From positions 47,045 through 111,044 of the forward strand of contig JAJFFG010000001.1 in the NCBI GenBank assembly GCA_021776825.1: a stretch of DNA of 64,000 nt, written 5' to 3'. Position numbers and translations under genes: made by a program. This document shows, in pieces, positions 15,905 through 24,442 of this stretch. The stretch comes from Planctomycetota bacterium (GTDB lineage Bacteria > Planctomycetota > JAJSAM01 > JAJVHW01). Below the pieces are notes generated by a model. That model was not told the DNA's origin. It was given only the letters and a program-made list of their open reading frames with translations, and did not search any database. Every line of letters begins with the position of its first letter. Positions within the stretch are counted from its first letter, which is position 1.

Positions 15905-16013
15905 GCGACGATCGTACCGCGATGGACTGCGGTGCGGCGCGCCTCTCGCGCGCCGGAATCCCGCCCTGTGCTGAATCTCGCCCGTGCTGAATCCCGCCCG
16001 GAGACTGTGATCG

Positions 16014-17408
16014 ATGAGCGTCCCCCGCGTCCGCTTCGCTCCGAGCCCTACCGGCGACCTCCACGTCGGCGGTGTGCGCTCAGCCCTCTTCAACTGGCTC
16101 CACGCCCGCCACACGGGCGGCGTCTTCGTGCTGCGCGTCGAGGACACCGACCGCGCACGGTCGACCGACGAGGCCACGAACATCATCCTCGAGGGCATGG
16201 CCTGGATCGGGATGGAGCCGGACGAGGGACCGTTCTTCCAGAGCCGCCGCGGTGACCTCTACCGGGCGCGCGTGCAGGAACTGCTCGCCGCCGGCGGTGC
16301 GTATCGCTGCTGGTGCACGAAGGAGACCATCGCCGAGAAGCGCACGGCCGCCGAGAAGACCGGCACGCTGTTCCGCTACGACCGCATCTGCCGTGGCCGC
16401 ACCGAGGGGCCGTCGCCGGACGCTCCGTTCGTGCTCCGCGCGGCGCTCCCCGAGGAGGGCGAGGTCGTCATCGAGGACGTCGTCAAGGGCCGCGTGGTCA
16501 TCCGCAATGACCACCTCGACGACTTCATCCTGGCGCGCGCGGACGGCTCGCCGGTCTACAACTTCACGGTCGTGGTCGACGACATCGACATGGGCATCAC
16601 GCACGTGATCCGCGGCGACGACCACCTGAACAACACGCCGAAGCAGATGCACCTCTACCGGCTGCTCGGTGCGGAGCCGCCCGTGTTCGCGCACCTGCCG
16701 ATGGTGCACGGCCCGGACGGCAAGAAGCTCGGCAAGCGACACGGCGCGGCCTCGATCCTGCAGTTCCGTGAGCTCGGGTTCCTGCCGGACGTGATGCGCG
16801 GGTTCCTCGCTCGTCTCGGCTGGAGCCACGGCGACCAGGAGGAGTTCACGACGGACGAACTGATCCAACTCTTCGACCTGACCGGCGTGCGCGGCAGCGC
16901 GGCGGTCTTTGACCACACGAAGCTCGAGTGGCTGAACGGTCGCCGCATCCGCGAGATGGCGCCGATGGAGCTGCTGGACCTGGCGCAGCCATTCCTGGAG
17001 CGGGCCGGCATCCCGACCGACGCCGCCTGGCTGCCGCGCGCCGTCGTGGCGGTGCAGGAGCGGGCGAAGACGCTGGTCGAGATCGCCGAGAAACTGACGA
17101 TGTTCGTGGATCGCGGTCCGGTGACGTTCGACGAGAAGGCCCAGACCAAGTTCCTGACGGACGACTCGAAGCCGCGTCTGGCCGCGCTGGCCGACGCTCT
17201 GGCCGCCGTCGAGACGTTCACGGCGCCGGAGGTGGAGGCCGCGACCAGTCGCTTCCTCGAGGAGCGTGAGCTCAAGATGAAGCACATCGGGCAGCCGACG
17301 CGCGTTGCGCTGACCGGCGGCACGGTCTCTCCCTCCATCTACGACGTGATGGAGATCTTCGGCCGCGAGGTGACGCTCGACCGCTTGCGGTCGGCGGCGG
17401 GCGATTGA
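16014..17408 (+). CDS. gltX: Glutamyl-tRNA synthetase
   Basis: 464 residues, the normal length for class I GluRS. The HIGH motif is HVGG at residues 17-20 and the KMSKS equivalent is KLGKR at 238-242. A zinc site matching the E. coli pattern is present: Cys99, Cys101, Tyr122 and Cys126. It charges tRNA-Glu; a tRNA-Glu(CUC) gene lies 2.8 kb downstream. The TGA stop overlaps the TTG start of the flippase gene by 4 bp. Whether it is discriminating or also charges tRNA-Gln cannot be told from the window. Confidence 0.97.
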   Translation: MSVPRVRFAPSPTGDLHVGGVRSALFNWLHARHTGGVFVLRVEDTDRARSTDEATNIILEGMAWIGMEPDEGPFFQSRRGDLYRARVQELLAAGGAYRCWCTKETIAEKRTAAEKTGTLFRYDRICRGRTEGPSPDAPFVLRAALPEEGEVVIEDVVKGRVVIRNDHLDDFILARADGSPVYNFTVVVDDIDMGITHVIRGDDHLNNTPKQMHLYRLLGAEPPVFAHLPMVHGPDGKKLGKRHGAASILQFRELGFLPDVMRGFLARLGWSHGDQEEFTTDELIQLFDLTGVRGSAAVFDHTKLEWLNGRRIREMAPMELLDLAQPFLERAGIPTDAAWLPRAVVAVQERAKTLVEIAEKLTMFVDRGPVTFDEKAQTKFLTDDSKPRLAALADALAAVETFTAPEVEAATSRFLEERELKMKHIGQPTRVALTGGTVSPSIYDVMEIFGREVTLDRLRSAAGD

Positions 17409-18670
17409 GCGCGCGCGAGCACGACGTCACCACGCTGCGGGGAGCGATCCGCGCAGCGCTGCCGCTCTTCGCGGGCCAGGCCGTCGTGTTCGGCGTGGCG
17501 TTCGCGCAGAAGCCGGCGCTGCTCATCGCTCTCGATCCGGCGGAGATCGGCGAGTACGGCCTCCTGAACGAGGCACTGCGCTGGGCGGTGGTGCTCGGTT
17601 CGGCGGGGCTCGGCGTCGGGCTGCTGCGCCTGGCTCCCGAACGCCCTGCTGAACGGCGCTCGCTCCTCGCCACGCTCGGCCTGGCCGTCGGTCTCACGTC
17701 CGTCGTCGCGACGACGCTGATCCTTGCGGTGCCCGCGCTGCGGACGCGGCTCCTCGGCACCGGCGACGCGCTGGACGCGTTTGCGATCTATGGATGGCGC
17801 ATCCCGTGCATCTGTCTGCTGGCGCTCATCGTCACCTCGCTCCACGCCGAGGGGCGGCTCCGGTCCAAGGCGGCGCTGGATGCCCTGCATGTCGTGCTCG
17901 TGGCGATCGGCGCGGTGGTCGGAGCGTTCACGGCCGGGCTCCAAGGCTTGGTCGTCGGGAGCGTGCTGGCGTCGCTCGTCGCCGTCGTCGCCGCGTTCGT
18001 CGTCGGTCGTCCGCGCACGGGCGGTCCGTGGCGACCGCGGCCGGGCCTGCTGCGTCCCGCCTTCCAGATCGGTCGCATGCAGCTGGCCTACCAGCTCACC
18101 GAGATCGCGCGCCGTCTCGCCGTGCTCCGCATCGTCGCCGCGCGCTCGGACTCGCCGGACGTTGCCGGGCACTTCTACGCCGCGATGATGTTGACGCTGC
18201 CGCTGATCGCCGTGCCGGAGATGGTGGCGCAGGCCGTCTATCCGCGTCTGCTGGACGCCTCGGGCGAGACCGCCGACGTCGATCGCACGCACACACGCAT
18301 CCTGCGGGGCACGCTGCTGGCCGGGGCTCCGCTGCTGCTGGCCTACGGCGCTCTGCTCGCGCTGCTGCTACCTCTCATCCGTGAGGGCCGCTACGCCGAC
18401 GCCGTGATGCCGGCACTCGCGCTCCTGCCCGGTGTCGCCGCACACGGTCTGACGGCCCTGTCGGGGTACGTCGTGCTCGTTCGTCTGCGCCTCGCTGAGG
18501 CCGTCGGGATCGCCCTGATCGCGCTGCTCGTGGCGTCTGCCGCTGCCTGGTGGGCGCTGCCGCTGTGGGGTGCCACAGGGGCTGCCGGTGCGATGAGCCT
18601 GGCGCTCGTGGTGCGGGGCATCCTGCTGATCGCTCTGGCCCGGCGCGGGCGTCGACCGACCGCCACGTAG
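17405..18670 (+). CDS. Polysaccharide flippase-like membrane protein (MOP/MATE superfamily)
   Basis: 421 residues from TTG 17405, overlapping the gltX stop. Around 12 hydrophobic helices are separated by short Arg-rich loops. The N-terminal segment (LPLFAGQAVVFGVAFAQKPALL) and the internal ALRWAVVLGSAGLGVGLLRL resemble Wzx/oligosaccharide flippases. It probably moves lipid-linked sugars or lipids across the inner membrane. The next gene, 10 bp on, is a glycosyltransferase, which supports a surface-polysaccharide role. The substrate is unknown. Confidence 0.75.
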   Translation: MSAREHDVTTLRGAIRAALPLFAGQAVVFGVAFAQKPALLIALDPAEIGEYGLLNEALRWAVVLGSAGLGVGLLRLAPERPAERRSLLATLGLAVGLTSVVATTLILAVPALRTRLLGTGDALDAFAIYGWRIPCICLLALIVTSLHAEGRLRSKAALDALHVVLVAIGAVVGAFTAGLQGLVVGSVLASLVAVVAAFVVGRPRTGGPWRPRPGLLRPAFQIGRMQLAYQLTEIARRLAVLRIVAARSDSPDVAGHFYAAMMLTLPLIAVPEMVAQAVYPRLLDASGETADVDRTHTRILRGTLLAGAPLLLAYGALLALLLPLIREGRYADAVMPALALLPGVAAHGLTALSGYVVLVRLRLAEAVGIALIALLVASAAAWWALPLWGATGAAGAMSLALVVRGILLIALARRGRRPTAT

Positions 18671-18680
18671 ACTCGCGCGG

Positions 18681-19676
18681 ATGTCATCGCCGCGCGTCAG
18701 CGCCCTGATCCTGTCGAGACAGCGGCCCGACCGCTTGCGTGGCTGCCTTCGCAGCCTCCTCGCGCAGGACTTCACGGATCGCGAGATCCTCGTCCTGGCG
18801 AATGGCTGTCCAGAGACTGCCGCGCTCGTCCGCGCCGAGTTTCCCGACGTCCGTCTCGTGGAGCTCGACGAGAACATCGGCTCGGCGCCCGGCCGCGACC
18901 GGATCGCTGGCGAGGCGACCGGGAAGTACTTCCTCTTCCTCGACGACGACGGTGAGCTGCGCTCGCCGGACATCCTCTCCCGCTGCGTTGCGGAGGCCGA
19001 TGCGCGGCCGCGAGTCGGGCTGCTCAGCATGTCGCTCTTGAACGCAGATGACGACGAGCCGACCGGCTGGCGACTGAACGTCAAGGGGCTGTCGTACCCC
19101 TGCTTCCACGCGTCGTTTGCCGGTGGCGCGTGTCTCGTCCGCGCGACAGCGTTCCGCGAGGCAGGCGGGTACTGCACGCTCTTCTCCGGGCCGTCGGAGG
19201 AGTTCGACCTGACTGTGCGTCTCTACGGCACCGGGTGGGCGGTGCTCCATTTCCCGGACGTCGAGTTCCACCATTTCGTCGACAAGACCGACGAGCAATG
19301 GCGCGTGCTCGTCTCGCAGGGCTATTGCCATCTCCAACTCATCGTCTGGCGGCTCTACCCGGCGCCGTGGCACCTGACGGCGGCCGCGAAGGCGTTCGTG
19401 ACGCAGCTCGGGATCGACGTGCTGCATCACGGTGGCCGACACCTGCTGAGCGAGATCCGTGGAGCCTGGGCCGGCGCACGTGTCGGGCGGCAGCACCGCG
19501 CGCCGATCTCCCGGGCTCAGTTGGCCTCGCTCTACGCAGCGAAGTACTACCGCATCAACGACTGGCCGACGCTCGAGCGCGCCCGCCGCGGTGTGCTCCT
19601 GCGTCTGCCGTTCCTCCGCATCCTGCGGAAGTTGCGCGCGGTCCCGAAACTGCCCCTGCCCCGCCGCGCTCGCTGA
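18681..19676 (+). CDS. Family 2 (GT-A) glycosyltransferase
   Basis: 331 residues. The N-terminal GT-A fold shows VSALILSRQRPDRLRGCLRSL, the nucleotide-sugar region NIGSAPGRDRI and a DxD-type metal site FLDDDGE. The later GGACLVRATAFREAGGY and GPSEEFDLTVRLYGTGW segments match the acceptor/catalytic part of family 2 enzymes. The C-terminal 80 residues are basic and amphipathic, suggesting peripheral membrane attachment. With the flippase it likely builds a cell-surface glycan. Sugar donor and acceptor cannot be predicted. Confidence 0.85.
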   Translation: MSSPRVSALILSRQRPDRLRGCLRSLLAQDFTDREILVLANGCPETAALVRAEFPDVRLVELDENIGSAPGRDRIAGEATGKYFLFLDDDGELRSPDILSRCVAEADARPRVGLLSMSLLNADDDEPTGWRLNVKGLSYPCFHASFAGGACLVRATAFREAGGYCTLFSGPSEEFDLTVRLYGTGWAVLHFPDVEFHHFVDKTDEQWRVLVSQGYCHLQLIVWRLYPAPWHLTAAAKAFVTQLGIDVLHHGGRHLLSEIRGAWAGARVGRQHRAPISRAQLASLYAAKYYRINDWPTLERARRGVLLRLPFLRILRKLRAVPKLPLPRRAR

Positions 19677-19696
19677 GCGTCAGTCGTCGGCGAGCG

Positions 19697-20116
19697 TCAG
19701 TCGCCGGTGACGTGGACGATCAGCTCGCGGCGGTGCGGCCGCGCGCGATGCTCGGCCAGGAACAGCCCCTGCCAGGTCCCGAGCCCGAGGCGCCCGTCGA
19801 CCACGGGGATCGTCTCGGAGGTCTTCGTCACGGCGGCGCGCAGGTGCGACGGCATGTCGTCCGGCCCCTCGGCCGTATGCGTGTAGGCCGGGTCGCCTTC
19901 CGGGGCGAGACGCTCGAGCCAGCGCTCGAGATCGCGGCGTGCCGAGGGATCGGCGTTCTCCTGGATCACGAGCGAACACGACGTGTGACGGCAGAAGACC
20001 ACAGCGAGCCCAGTCTCGAATCCGGCGCGGTCGACTGCCGATGCCACGGCGTCCGTGACCTCGTGGAGTCCACGTCCGGGAGTCCGTACCTCGATCCGCT
20101 CCTGATGCTGGCGCAT
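19697..20116 (-). CDS. YjbQ/UPF0047 family protein
   Basis: 139 residues, full length for the family. Conserved features include CRHTSCSLVIQENADP, the Tyr-x-His segment, SHLRAAV and the closing LGLGTWQGLFLAEH. Family members adopt a small beta-sandwich trimer. E. coli YjbQ shows weak thiamine-phosphate synthase activity and has been linked to metal-dependent chemistry, but the natural role is uncertain. It is convergent with the glycosyltransferase and divergent from tRNA-Glu. A second, more diverged copy lies at 53604. Confidence 0.9.
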   Translation of the reverse strand: MRQHQERIEVRTPGRGLHEVTDAVASAVDRAGFETGLAVVFCRHTSCSLVIQENADPSARRDLERWLERLAPEGDPAYTHTAEGPDDMPSHLRAAVTKTSETIPVVDGRLGLGTWQGLFLAEHRARPHRRELIVHVTGD

Positions 20117-20158
20117 GCCCTGATCCTCCGACCGTCCGCGTCTCGTAGGGCGTTTTCC

Positions 20159-20186
20159 TTGACGCCCTCCGCGGGGGGGACAGAAT
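20159..20186 (+). promoter_or_regulatory. Possible sigma-70 promoter for tRNA-Glu
   Basis: TTGACG at 20159-20164 is followed after 16 bp by CAGAAT at 20181-20186. The -35 box matches consensus at 5 of 6 positions and the -10 box at 4 of 6. The predicted transcript would start about 40 nt before the tRNA. This is a visual match only. Confidence 0.4.
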
Positions 20187-20231
20187 CCCCCGCTCGCGTG
20201 ACGGTTCGCCGTCGCGTGCGCTGCGCACGGT

Positions 20232-20309
20232 GCCCCTATCGTCTAGCCCGGTCCAGGACGCGGCCCTCTCAAGGCCGAGACGGGGGTTCAAATCCCCCTA
20301 GGGGTACCA
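20232..20309 (+). tRNA. tRNA-Glu (anticodon CUC, CCA encoded)
   Basis: A full cloverleaf can be drawn: acceptor GCCCCTA paired with TAGGGGT, an anticodon stem CGGCC/GGCCG around the loop CTCTCAA (anticodon CTC at 20268-20270), and a T arm GGGGG-TTCAAAT-CCCCC. The discriminator A is followed by a genomically encoded CCA at 20307-20309. It reads GAG, a very frequent codon in this high-GC window. The transcript lies 40 bp upstream of a methyltransferase gene. Confidence 0.96.
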
Positions 20310-20348
20310 CTTAGGTTCCCAAGCCCGTGCGCGCGGTAGTCTCGGCGG

Positions 20349-21254
20349 ATGTCCGCCTTCGAGACGTTCCACGAGGCTGTTCGCACCTTTGCGCTCGGAC
20401 GCATCGGCGCCGCCTCGCGGGTGATGGCGACCGTCGCCGGCGAGCACGAGCTCTACGCGCACTCGGCACGTTGGCTGGCTGAGCACGCGGAGGGTCGGCT
20501 CCCGGGGCCGTACGACGACGCGTCGGCGTTCGCTGCATATCGAACGGGAGTGCCGAGTGGTCGTCTGCGCGACGCGGGTTCGGCCGCGCTCGCGCGCCTG
20601 CTGATCGAACGACGGCCCGCCCGGATGCTCGATGTCGGAGCCGGCGATGGAGTCGTGCTGGCGCGTGCGTTCGCGGAGGGTGTGACGCCCGCGCAGCTCA
20701 CCTTGGTCGAACCCTCCTCCGACCTGCTGCGTCGGGCGGCGACGGCGGTCTCGGACCGTGTCACCGCGGTGCGATTCAACGGGACGGTGCAGGGCTTCGC
20801 CGAGCGCGCACCGCCGCTGCCGCCGTGGGACCTCGTGCACGCCTCGCTCAGCCTGCAGAACCTCGACACCGAGGAGCGCGCGCGTGTGCTGCCGTTCCTC
20901 GCGTCGCGCGGGCTCTCGTTGCTCCTGGTCGAGTTCGACTGCCTGCGTCCCGATGGCGATGCCCTCGACGCCGATCGAATCCGCTGGACGCACGACCGCT
21001 ATCTGATCGGCATGGACGAGCACACGGGATCACCCCTTGGTGCCGAACAGGAGGAGCGCGCGAAGCAGGGCTTCCTGATGCCGATGCTCTTCGGCGGCTT
21101 CCTGACCGGCCGTTCTGCGCCGAACTACGAGCAGCCGATCGCGGCGTGGATCGACGAACTCATGGCGGCCGGGTTCACCGACGTCACGGAGCGCGCGCGC
21201 GTTCCGCACTGGTGGTCCGACGGGGTGATCGTGCTGGCGTCACGCCCCGCCTGA
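20349..21254 (+). CDS. Class I SAM-dependent methyltransferase
   Basis: 301 residues. The SAM-binding motif I LDVGAGDG lies at about residues 96-103, with the acidic end of beta-2 in TLVEPSSD and the beta-4 segment WDLVHASLSLQNLD. The N-terminal 90 residues are helical, and the C-terminal third (residues about 200-300) could be the substrate-binding cap, ending WWSDGVIVLAS. The overall layout recalls ribosome- or tRNA-associated Rsm22-like methyltransferases, but the cysteine motif of that family is not evident. The substrate is unassigned. A stem-loop overlaps its stop codon. Confidence 0.75.
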   Translation: MSAFETFHEAVRTFALGRIGAASRVMATVAGEHELYAHSARWLAEHAEGRLPGPYDDASAFAAYRTGVPSGRLRDAGSAALARLLIERRPARMLDVGAGDGVVLARAFAEGVTPAQLTLVEPSSDLLRRAATAVSDRVTAVRFNGTVQGFAERAPPLPPWDLVHASLSLQNLDTEERARVLPFLASRGLSLLLVEFDCLRPDGDALDADRIRWTHDRYLIGMDEHTGSPLGAEQEERAKQGFLMPMLFGGFLTGRSAPNYEQPIAAWIDELMAAGFTDVTERARVPHWWSDGVIVLASRPA

Positions 21255-21278
21255 GTCGTCGACGCGAACCCGACTCAG
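21251..21278 (+). terminator. Stem-loop at the end of the methyltransferase gene
   Basis: A perfect 8-bp stem CTGAGTCG/CGACTCAG with a 12-nt loop; the TGA stop lies inside the 5' arm. A second small hairpin (TCTCCT-GAGAC-AGGAGA, 21289-21305) follows, its 3' arm adjoining the RBS region of the next gene. There is no T-tract. Confidence 0.45.
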
Positions 21279-21326
21279 CACGTCCGGTTCTCCTGAGACA
21301 GGAGACGACCCCGCCAGGAGAGCAAC

Positions 21327-21749
21327 GTGTCGAGCCAGGACCTGCCCCACGACCCCCGCGCGCTACCCGACCCCTCGGGAGCAGCCTCCGTCACCACCGA
21401 CTCCGACGCGCGCACCTGGGCGGCGCTCTGCCACGCGTCCGGCATCCTCGCCCTCACGACCACGCTCGGATTCCTCGGCCCCCTCGTCGTCTGGCTGATC
21501 ATGCGCTCCGACCACCGCTTCATCGACGAGGCGGGCAAGGAGGCCGTGAACTTCCAGCTCTCGATGCTGCTGATCACGATCGCGCTGGCCGTCCTGGCGT
21601 TCCTGACGTGCGGTCTGGGACTGCTGGTGACCGTGCCCCTGGGGCTCGTCATGCTCGGACTTCACATCGTGCTCCCCATCCTGGCTGCCGTCCGAGCGAG
21701 TGATGGCCGTCACTACCGCTATCCGCTGACGCTGCGCTTCCTGCGCTAA
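21327..21749 (+). CDS. DUF4870 (Tic20-like) small membrane protein
   Basis: 140 residues from GTG 21327 with CAGGAGAG upstream. A polar N-terminus is followed by WAALCHASG, a membrane pair and the family hallmark (F)IDEAGKEAVNFQLS between helices, then two more helices and a short YPLTLRFLR tail. DUF4870 proteins are of unknown function and resemble Tic20/HOTT membrane proteins. It stands alone between two hairpins and the kinase operon. Confidence 0.88.
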   Translation: MSSQDLPHDPRALPDPSGAASVTTDSDARTWAALCHASGILALTTTLGFLGPLVVWLIMRSDHRFIDEAGKEAVNFQLSMLLITIALAVLAFLTCGLGLLVTVPLGLVMLGLHIVLPILAAVRASDGRHYRYPLTLRFLR

Positions 21750-21842
21750 CGGCTCGGTCAACCGCGCGCCAACCTCCGCGATCGACTACAAACAGGTCGT
21801 GGGGGCCTGCCGGTGAGGGCCCGGGGACTGCGGAGAGCACGT

Positions 21843-22718
21843 GTGACAGCCGTTCAGGATTCTGTCCGCACCGACGGTCCAGCACCCGTCCGTCTACGCC
21901 TCGAGGACATCGACAAGGCCAACATGGCCGGCGATGGCAACTACCTCTGGCGTCATTCGTTGCCGGGTGCCGAGATCGTTCTGAAGGTCTACTACGGGAA
22001 CCGCAGCTCGCTGCTGTACGCGAAGAAGACGTTCGGGAACGTCGTCCTGACCGGACGCACCTCGCACATGCCGAAGGCGCGTTGTGCCGTCGAGGCCGAC
22101 TGCGTTCGGACGTGGCAGAGTCACGGCTTCCGCTGCTTCGACATCTACCCGCAGGTCGATGTCGACGGACTCCCGCGCGAGGGCTACATGGCCTTCGAGT
22201 ACGTGCCCGGCAAGCACTTCAAGGATCTGTTCATCGATCGTTCACTCCCGCTCGAAGAGCGTATGGCGATCTGGCGGCAGTTCATCCCCGAGTGGCACCG
22301 ACGCCATCGCATCGCCGTCGACACCAGCGACAGCCGACTGATCCACGAGAACGGTGACGTGAAGCACGTGATGCTCTACGAGGGCGGGTTCGTCTACTTC
22401 GACTTCGAGATGATCTATCGGTCGAAGGACGTGCGCATGCTCGTCGGTCGCGAGATCTGCTCGTACATGCGCTCCGTGGGGCGCTTCTTCGGTCCGCGAC
22501 TCTACGAGCGGATGCTCGACGATCTCGTGGCGCACTACCCCGACTCCTCGCTGCTCCTCAGCGCGTGGGACCAGGCGTACCGCCACAACAACCCCTTCAT
22601 GCGCTTCGCTCGATGGCTCGATCGCATGAAGCCCTCGAACAAGAAGATCTACAGCAAGTACCGGGTGGCCGAGGACATCGCGTCCCGTCTCAGCAAGAGC
22701 TCGCTGACGACCGGATGA
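21843..22718 (+). CDS. Kinase-like protein of the lipopolysaccharide/Kdo-kinase type (first of three)
   Basis: 291 residues from GTG 21843, favoured over the upstream GTG 21813 because GGAGAG sits at the right distance. Kinase-fold landmarks: the ATP-lysine strand (EIVLKVYYG), an EAD helix, the hinge AFEYVPG, a catalytic-loop region (RLIHENGDVKHVM) and the metal motif YFDFEM, where DFE replaces DFG. This matches the LPS-core/Kdo kinase branch, which phosphorylates lipid-A core sugars. Its stop overlaps the next start (ATGA), and the following gene is a second kinase-like protein, so the three genes 21843-24438 form one operon. Confidence 0.7.
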   Translation: MTAVQDSVRTDGPAPVRLRLEDIDKANMAGDGNYLWRHSLPGAEIVLKVYYGNRSSLLYAKKTFGNVVLTGRTSHMPKARCAVEADCVRTWQSHGFRCFDIYPQVDVDGLPREGYMAFEYVPGKHFKDLFIDRSLPLEERMAIWRQFIPEWHRRHRIAVDTSDSRLIHENGDVKHVMLYEGGFVYFDFEMIYRSKDVRMLVGREICSYMRSVGRFFGPRLYERMLDDLVAHYPDSSLLLSAWDQAYRHNNPFMRFARWLDRMKPSNKKIYSKYRVAEDIASRLSKSSLTTG

Positions 22719-23521
22719 GCTCCTCGCAAACCGCTCAGCTGCACGCCGCGCTCTCGAAGAATCAGATCTGGCCGTTGCACGACAGCGACGTGCCGGTCCT
22801 GGTGAAGGTCTACTCCGCGCCGACTTGGTCGCCGTTCCAGTGGGCGCGCATCGTTCTCGAAGGGATCGGACGCCAGAAGACGAGTTCTCGCGCCGGCGCG
22901 CGGTGGAGGACAGAGCGTGACGTCCTTCGCGTCTGGAGCCAGGCCGGCTTCGACGTGCCCGCCGACCTGACCGAGCGGCATCCGGTGCATCCCGGACGGC
23001 CGTACGCCGTGCTGGAGCGAGTCCATGGCCGACTCCTCGGCATGCTGTTGTGCAGCGGCAAGATGGGTGAAGCCGATCGTCTGCAGGCAGTGGGTCGCTA
23101 CGCGGCCGAGATGGGACGCCGTCATCGACTCGCGATCGAGCGCGGCGAACACCGCCTCGTGCACGAGCATCCCTCGCTCCAACACGTGATCGTGTCGGGG
23201 CCGCGTCTCGTGACCATCGACTTCGAGCAGGCGTTCCGCCCGGTTCGCGATGTCCGTGTGCTGGTGGCTCACGAGGTCGTCGCTGCCCTGCGCAGCCTCG
23301 GCAAGGGGGCCGATGCGGCGCGCTTCGCTACGGATCTCGCCGCCTTCGTCGAGGGGTACGGTTCGCGAGACGGCCTGGCGGCGTGCGCGCGCGAGTACCT
23401 GCGAAGCCCGAGCCCCCGTCGGCGTCTGCTCTGGGCGCTGGACCGGCGGCTGCGGCGCGATCGCAAGCGCGGTCTCGGCAAGTACCAGGTCGCGGCCCTG
23501 CTCGCCGACGCGGTCGCATGA
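22715..23521 (+). CDS. Second LPS-kinase-like protein of the operon
   Basis: 268 residues, ATG overlapping the preceding TGA. It shares the layout of the upstream protein: VPVLVKVYS (ATP-lysine strand), an RTERDVLR helix, AVLERVHG hinge, RHRLAIERGEHRLVHEH loop and VTIDFEQAF metal motif. The catalytic loop is less canonical than in its neighbour, with no clear Asn after the aspartate, so it may be a pseudokinase or have a variant mechanism. Paired kinase/pseudokinase arrangements often form heterodimers. Its stop again overlaps the next ATG by 4 bp. Confidence 0.65.
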   Translation: MSSSQTAQLHAALSKNQIWPLHDSDVPVLVKVYSAPTWSPFQWARIVLEGIGRQKTSSRAGARWRTERDVLRVWSQAGFDVPADLTERHPVHPGRPYAVLERVHGRLLGMLLCSGKMGEADRLQAVGRYAAEMGRRHRLAIERGEHRLVHEHPSLQHVIVSGPRLVTIDFEQAFRPVRDVRVLVAHEVVAALRSLGKGADAARFATDLAAFVEGYGSRDGLAACAREYLRSPSPRRRLLWALDRRLRRDRKRGLGKYQVAALLADAVA

Positions 23522-24438
23522 TCCGGATCCGTTGCCTGCCGGACGACGTGGACGCGACGCCTGCGGGGGAGACCACGCTCCTGGATGCTCTGCTCGCGGC
23601 GGGCGTTCCGTTGGCTCACGCCTGCGGCGGACACGCGCGCTGCACAACGTGCCGCGTCCGCGTCGAGGATGGCGCCGAGTGCCTCGGTCCGCGCACCGAC
23701 GACGAGCGTGCCATGGCCGAGCGCCTGCGCTTCGACGACGCCACGCGTCTCGCGTGTCAGGCCACCTGTGGCGGCACGTCGGTTGTGCGGCGCCTCGTGC
23801 TCGACAAGCGCGATGAGCAGCTCGCGAGTCGGCTCGCGTCGGATCCGAGCCGCGGGTCGGTCGGGCGTGAGGAAGACTGCACCATCCTGTTCGCCGACGT
23901 CGCCAACTTCACGCCGCTGTCCGAGCGGTTGCCGCCGTACGACGTCATCCACCTGCTGAACCGTTACTTCCTGCAGGTCGGCGATGCGATCGAACGGTGT
24001 GGCGGCTACATCGACAACTACATGGGCGACGGGCTGATGGCCGTCTTCAAGGGCGACGGCTGTGCGCTCGCCGCGGTCCGCGCCGGACTGGCGATGCTCG
24101 AGGAGACGGCCGACGTCAGCGAGTACGCCGAGCCGCTCTATGGGGCGCCGTTCCGCATCCGCGTCGGCATCCATCACGGCACGGTGGTGATCGGCGACAT
24201 GGGCGCGTGTCACAAGCGACGCGAGACGGTGATCGGTGACGTCGTCAACGTCGCCAGTCGCATCGAGGCGGCGAACAAGCCGGCGGGCACGCGACTGCTC
24301 GTGTCGGATGCGGTACTGGCACTCGTCCGCGACGACGTCGTGACCGGACGCATCGTCGACACGCCGCTCAAGGGCAAGACGGGCGCTCACACGCTGGTCG
24401 AGATCGTCCGCTTGGCGGACGCCGCAGCGTCCGCCTGA
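23518..24438 (+). CDS. Ferredoxin-class III nucleotidyl cyclase fusion
   Basis: 306 residues. Residues 1-95 are a plant-type 2Fe-2S ferredoxin domain with Cys36, Cys42, Cys45 and Cys80 (CGGHARCTTC .. C). Residues 118-300 are an adenylate/guanylate cyclase catalytic domain with metal Asp127 (FADVANFT) and Asp171 (NYMGDG) and transition-state Asn244/Arg248 (GDVVNVASR). The base-recognition lysine position holds Asn167 and its partner is Thr238, so ATP versus GTP preference cannot be called. The fusion suggests cyclic-nucleotide synthesis controlled by redox state. It is the last gene of a three-gene operon with two kinase-like proteins and ends 4 bp from the convergent ABC genes. Confidence 0.88.
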   Translation: MIRIRCLPDDVDATPAGETTLLDALLAAGVPLAHACGGHARCTTCRVRVEDGAECLGPRTDDERAMAERLRFDDATRLACQATCGGTSVVRRLVLDKRDEQLASRLASDPSRGSVGREEDCTILFADVANFTPLSERLPPYDVIHLLNRYFLQVGDAIERCGGYIDNYMGDGLMAVFKGDGCALAAVRAGLAMLEETADVSEYAEPLYGAPFRIRVGIHHGTVVIGDMGACHKRRETVIGDVVNVASRIEAANKPAGTRLLVSDAVLALVRDDVVTGRIVDTPLKGKTGAHTLVEIVRLADAAASA

Positions 24439-24442
24439 CCGC

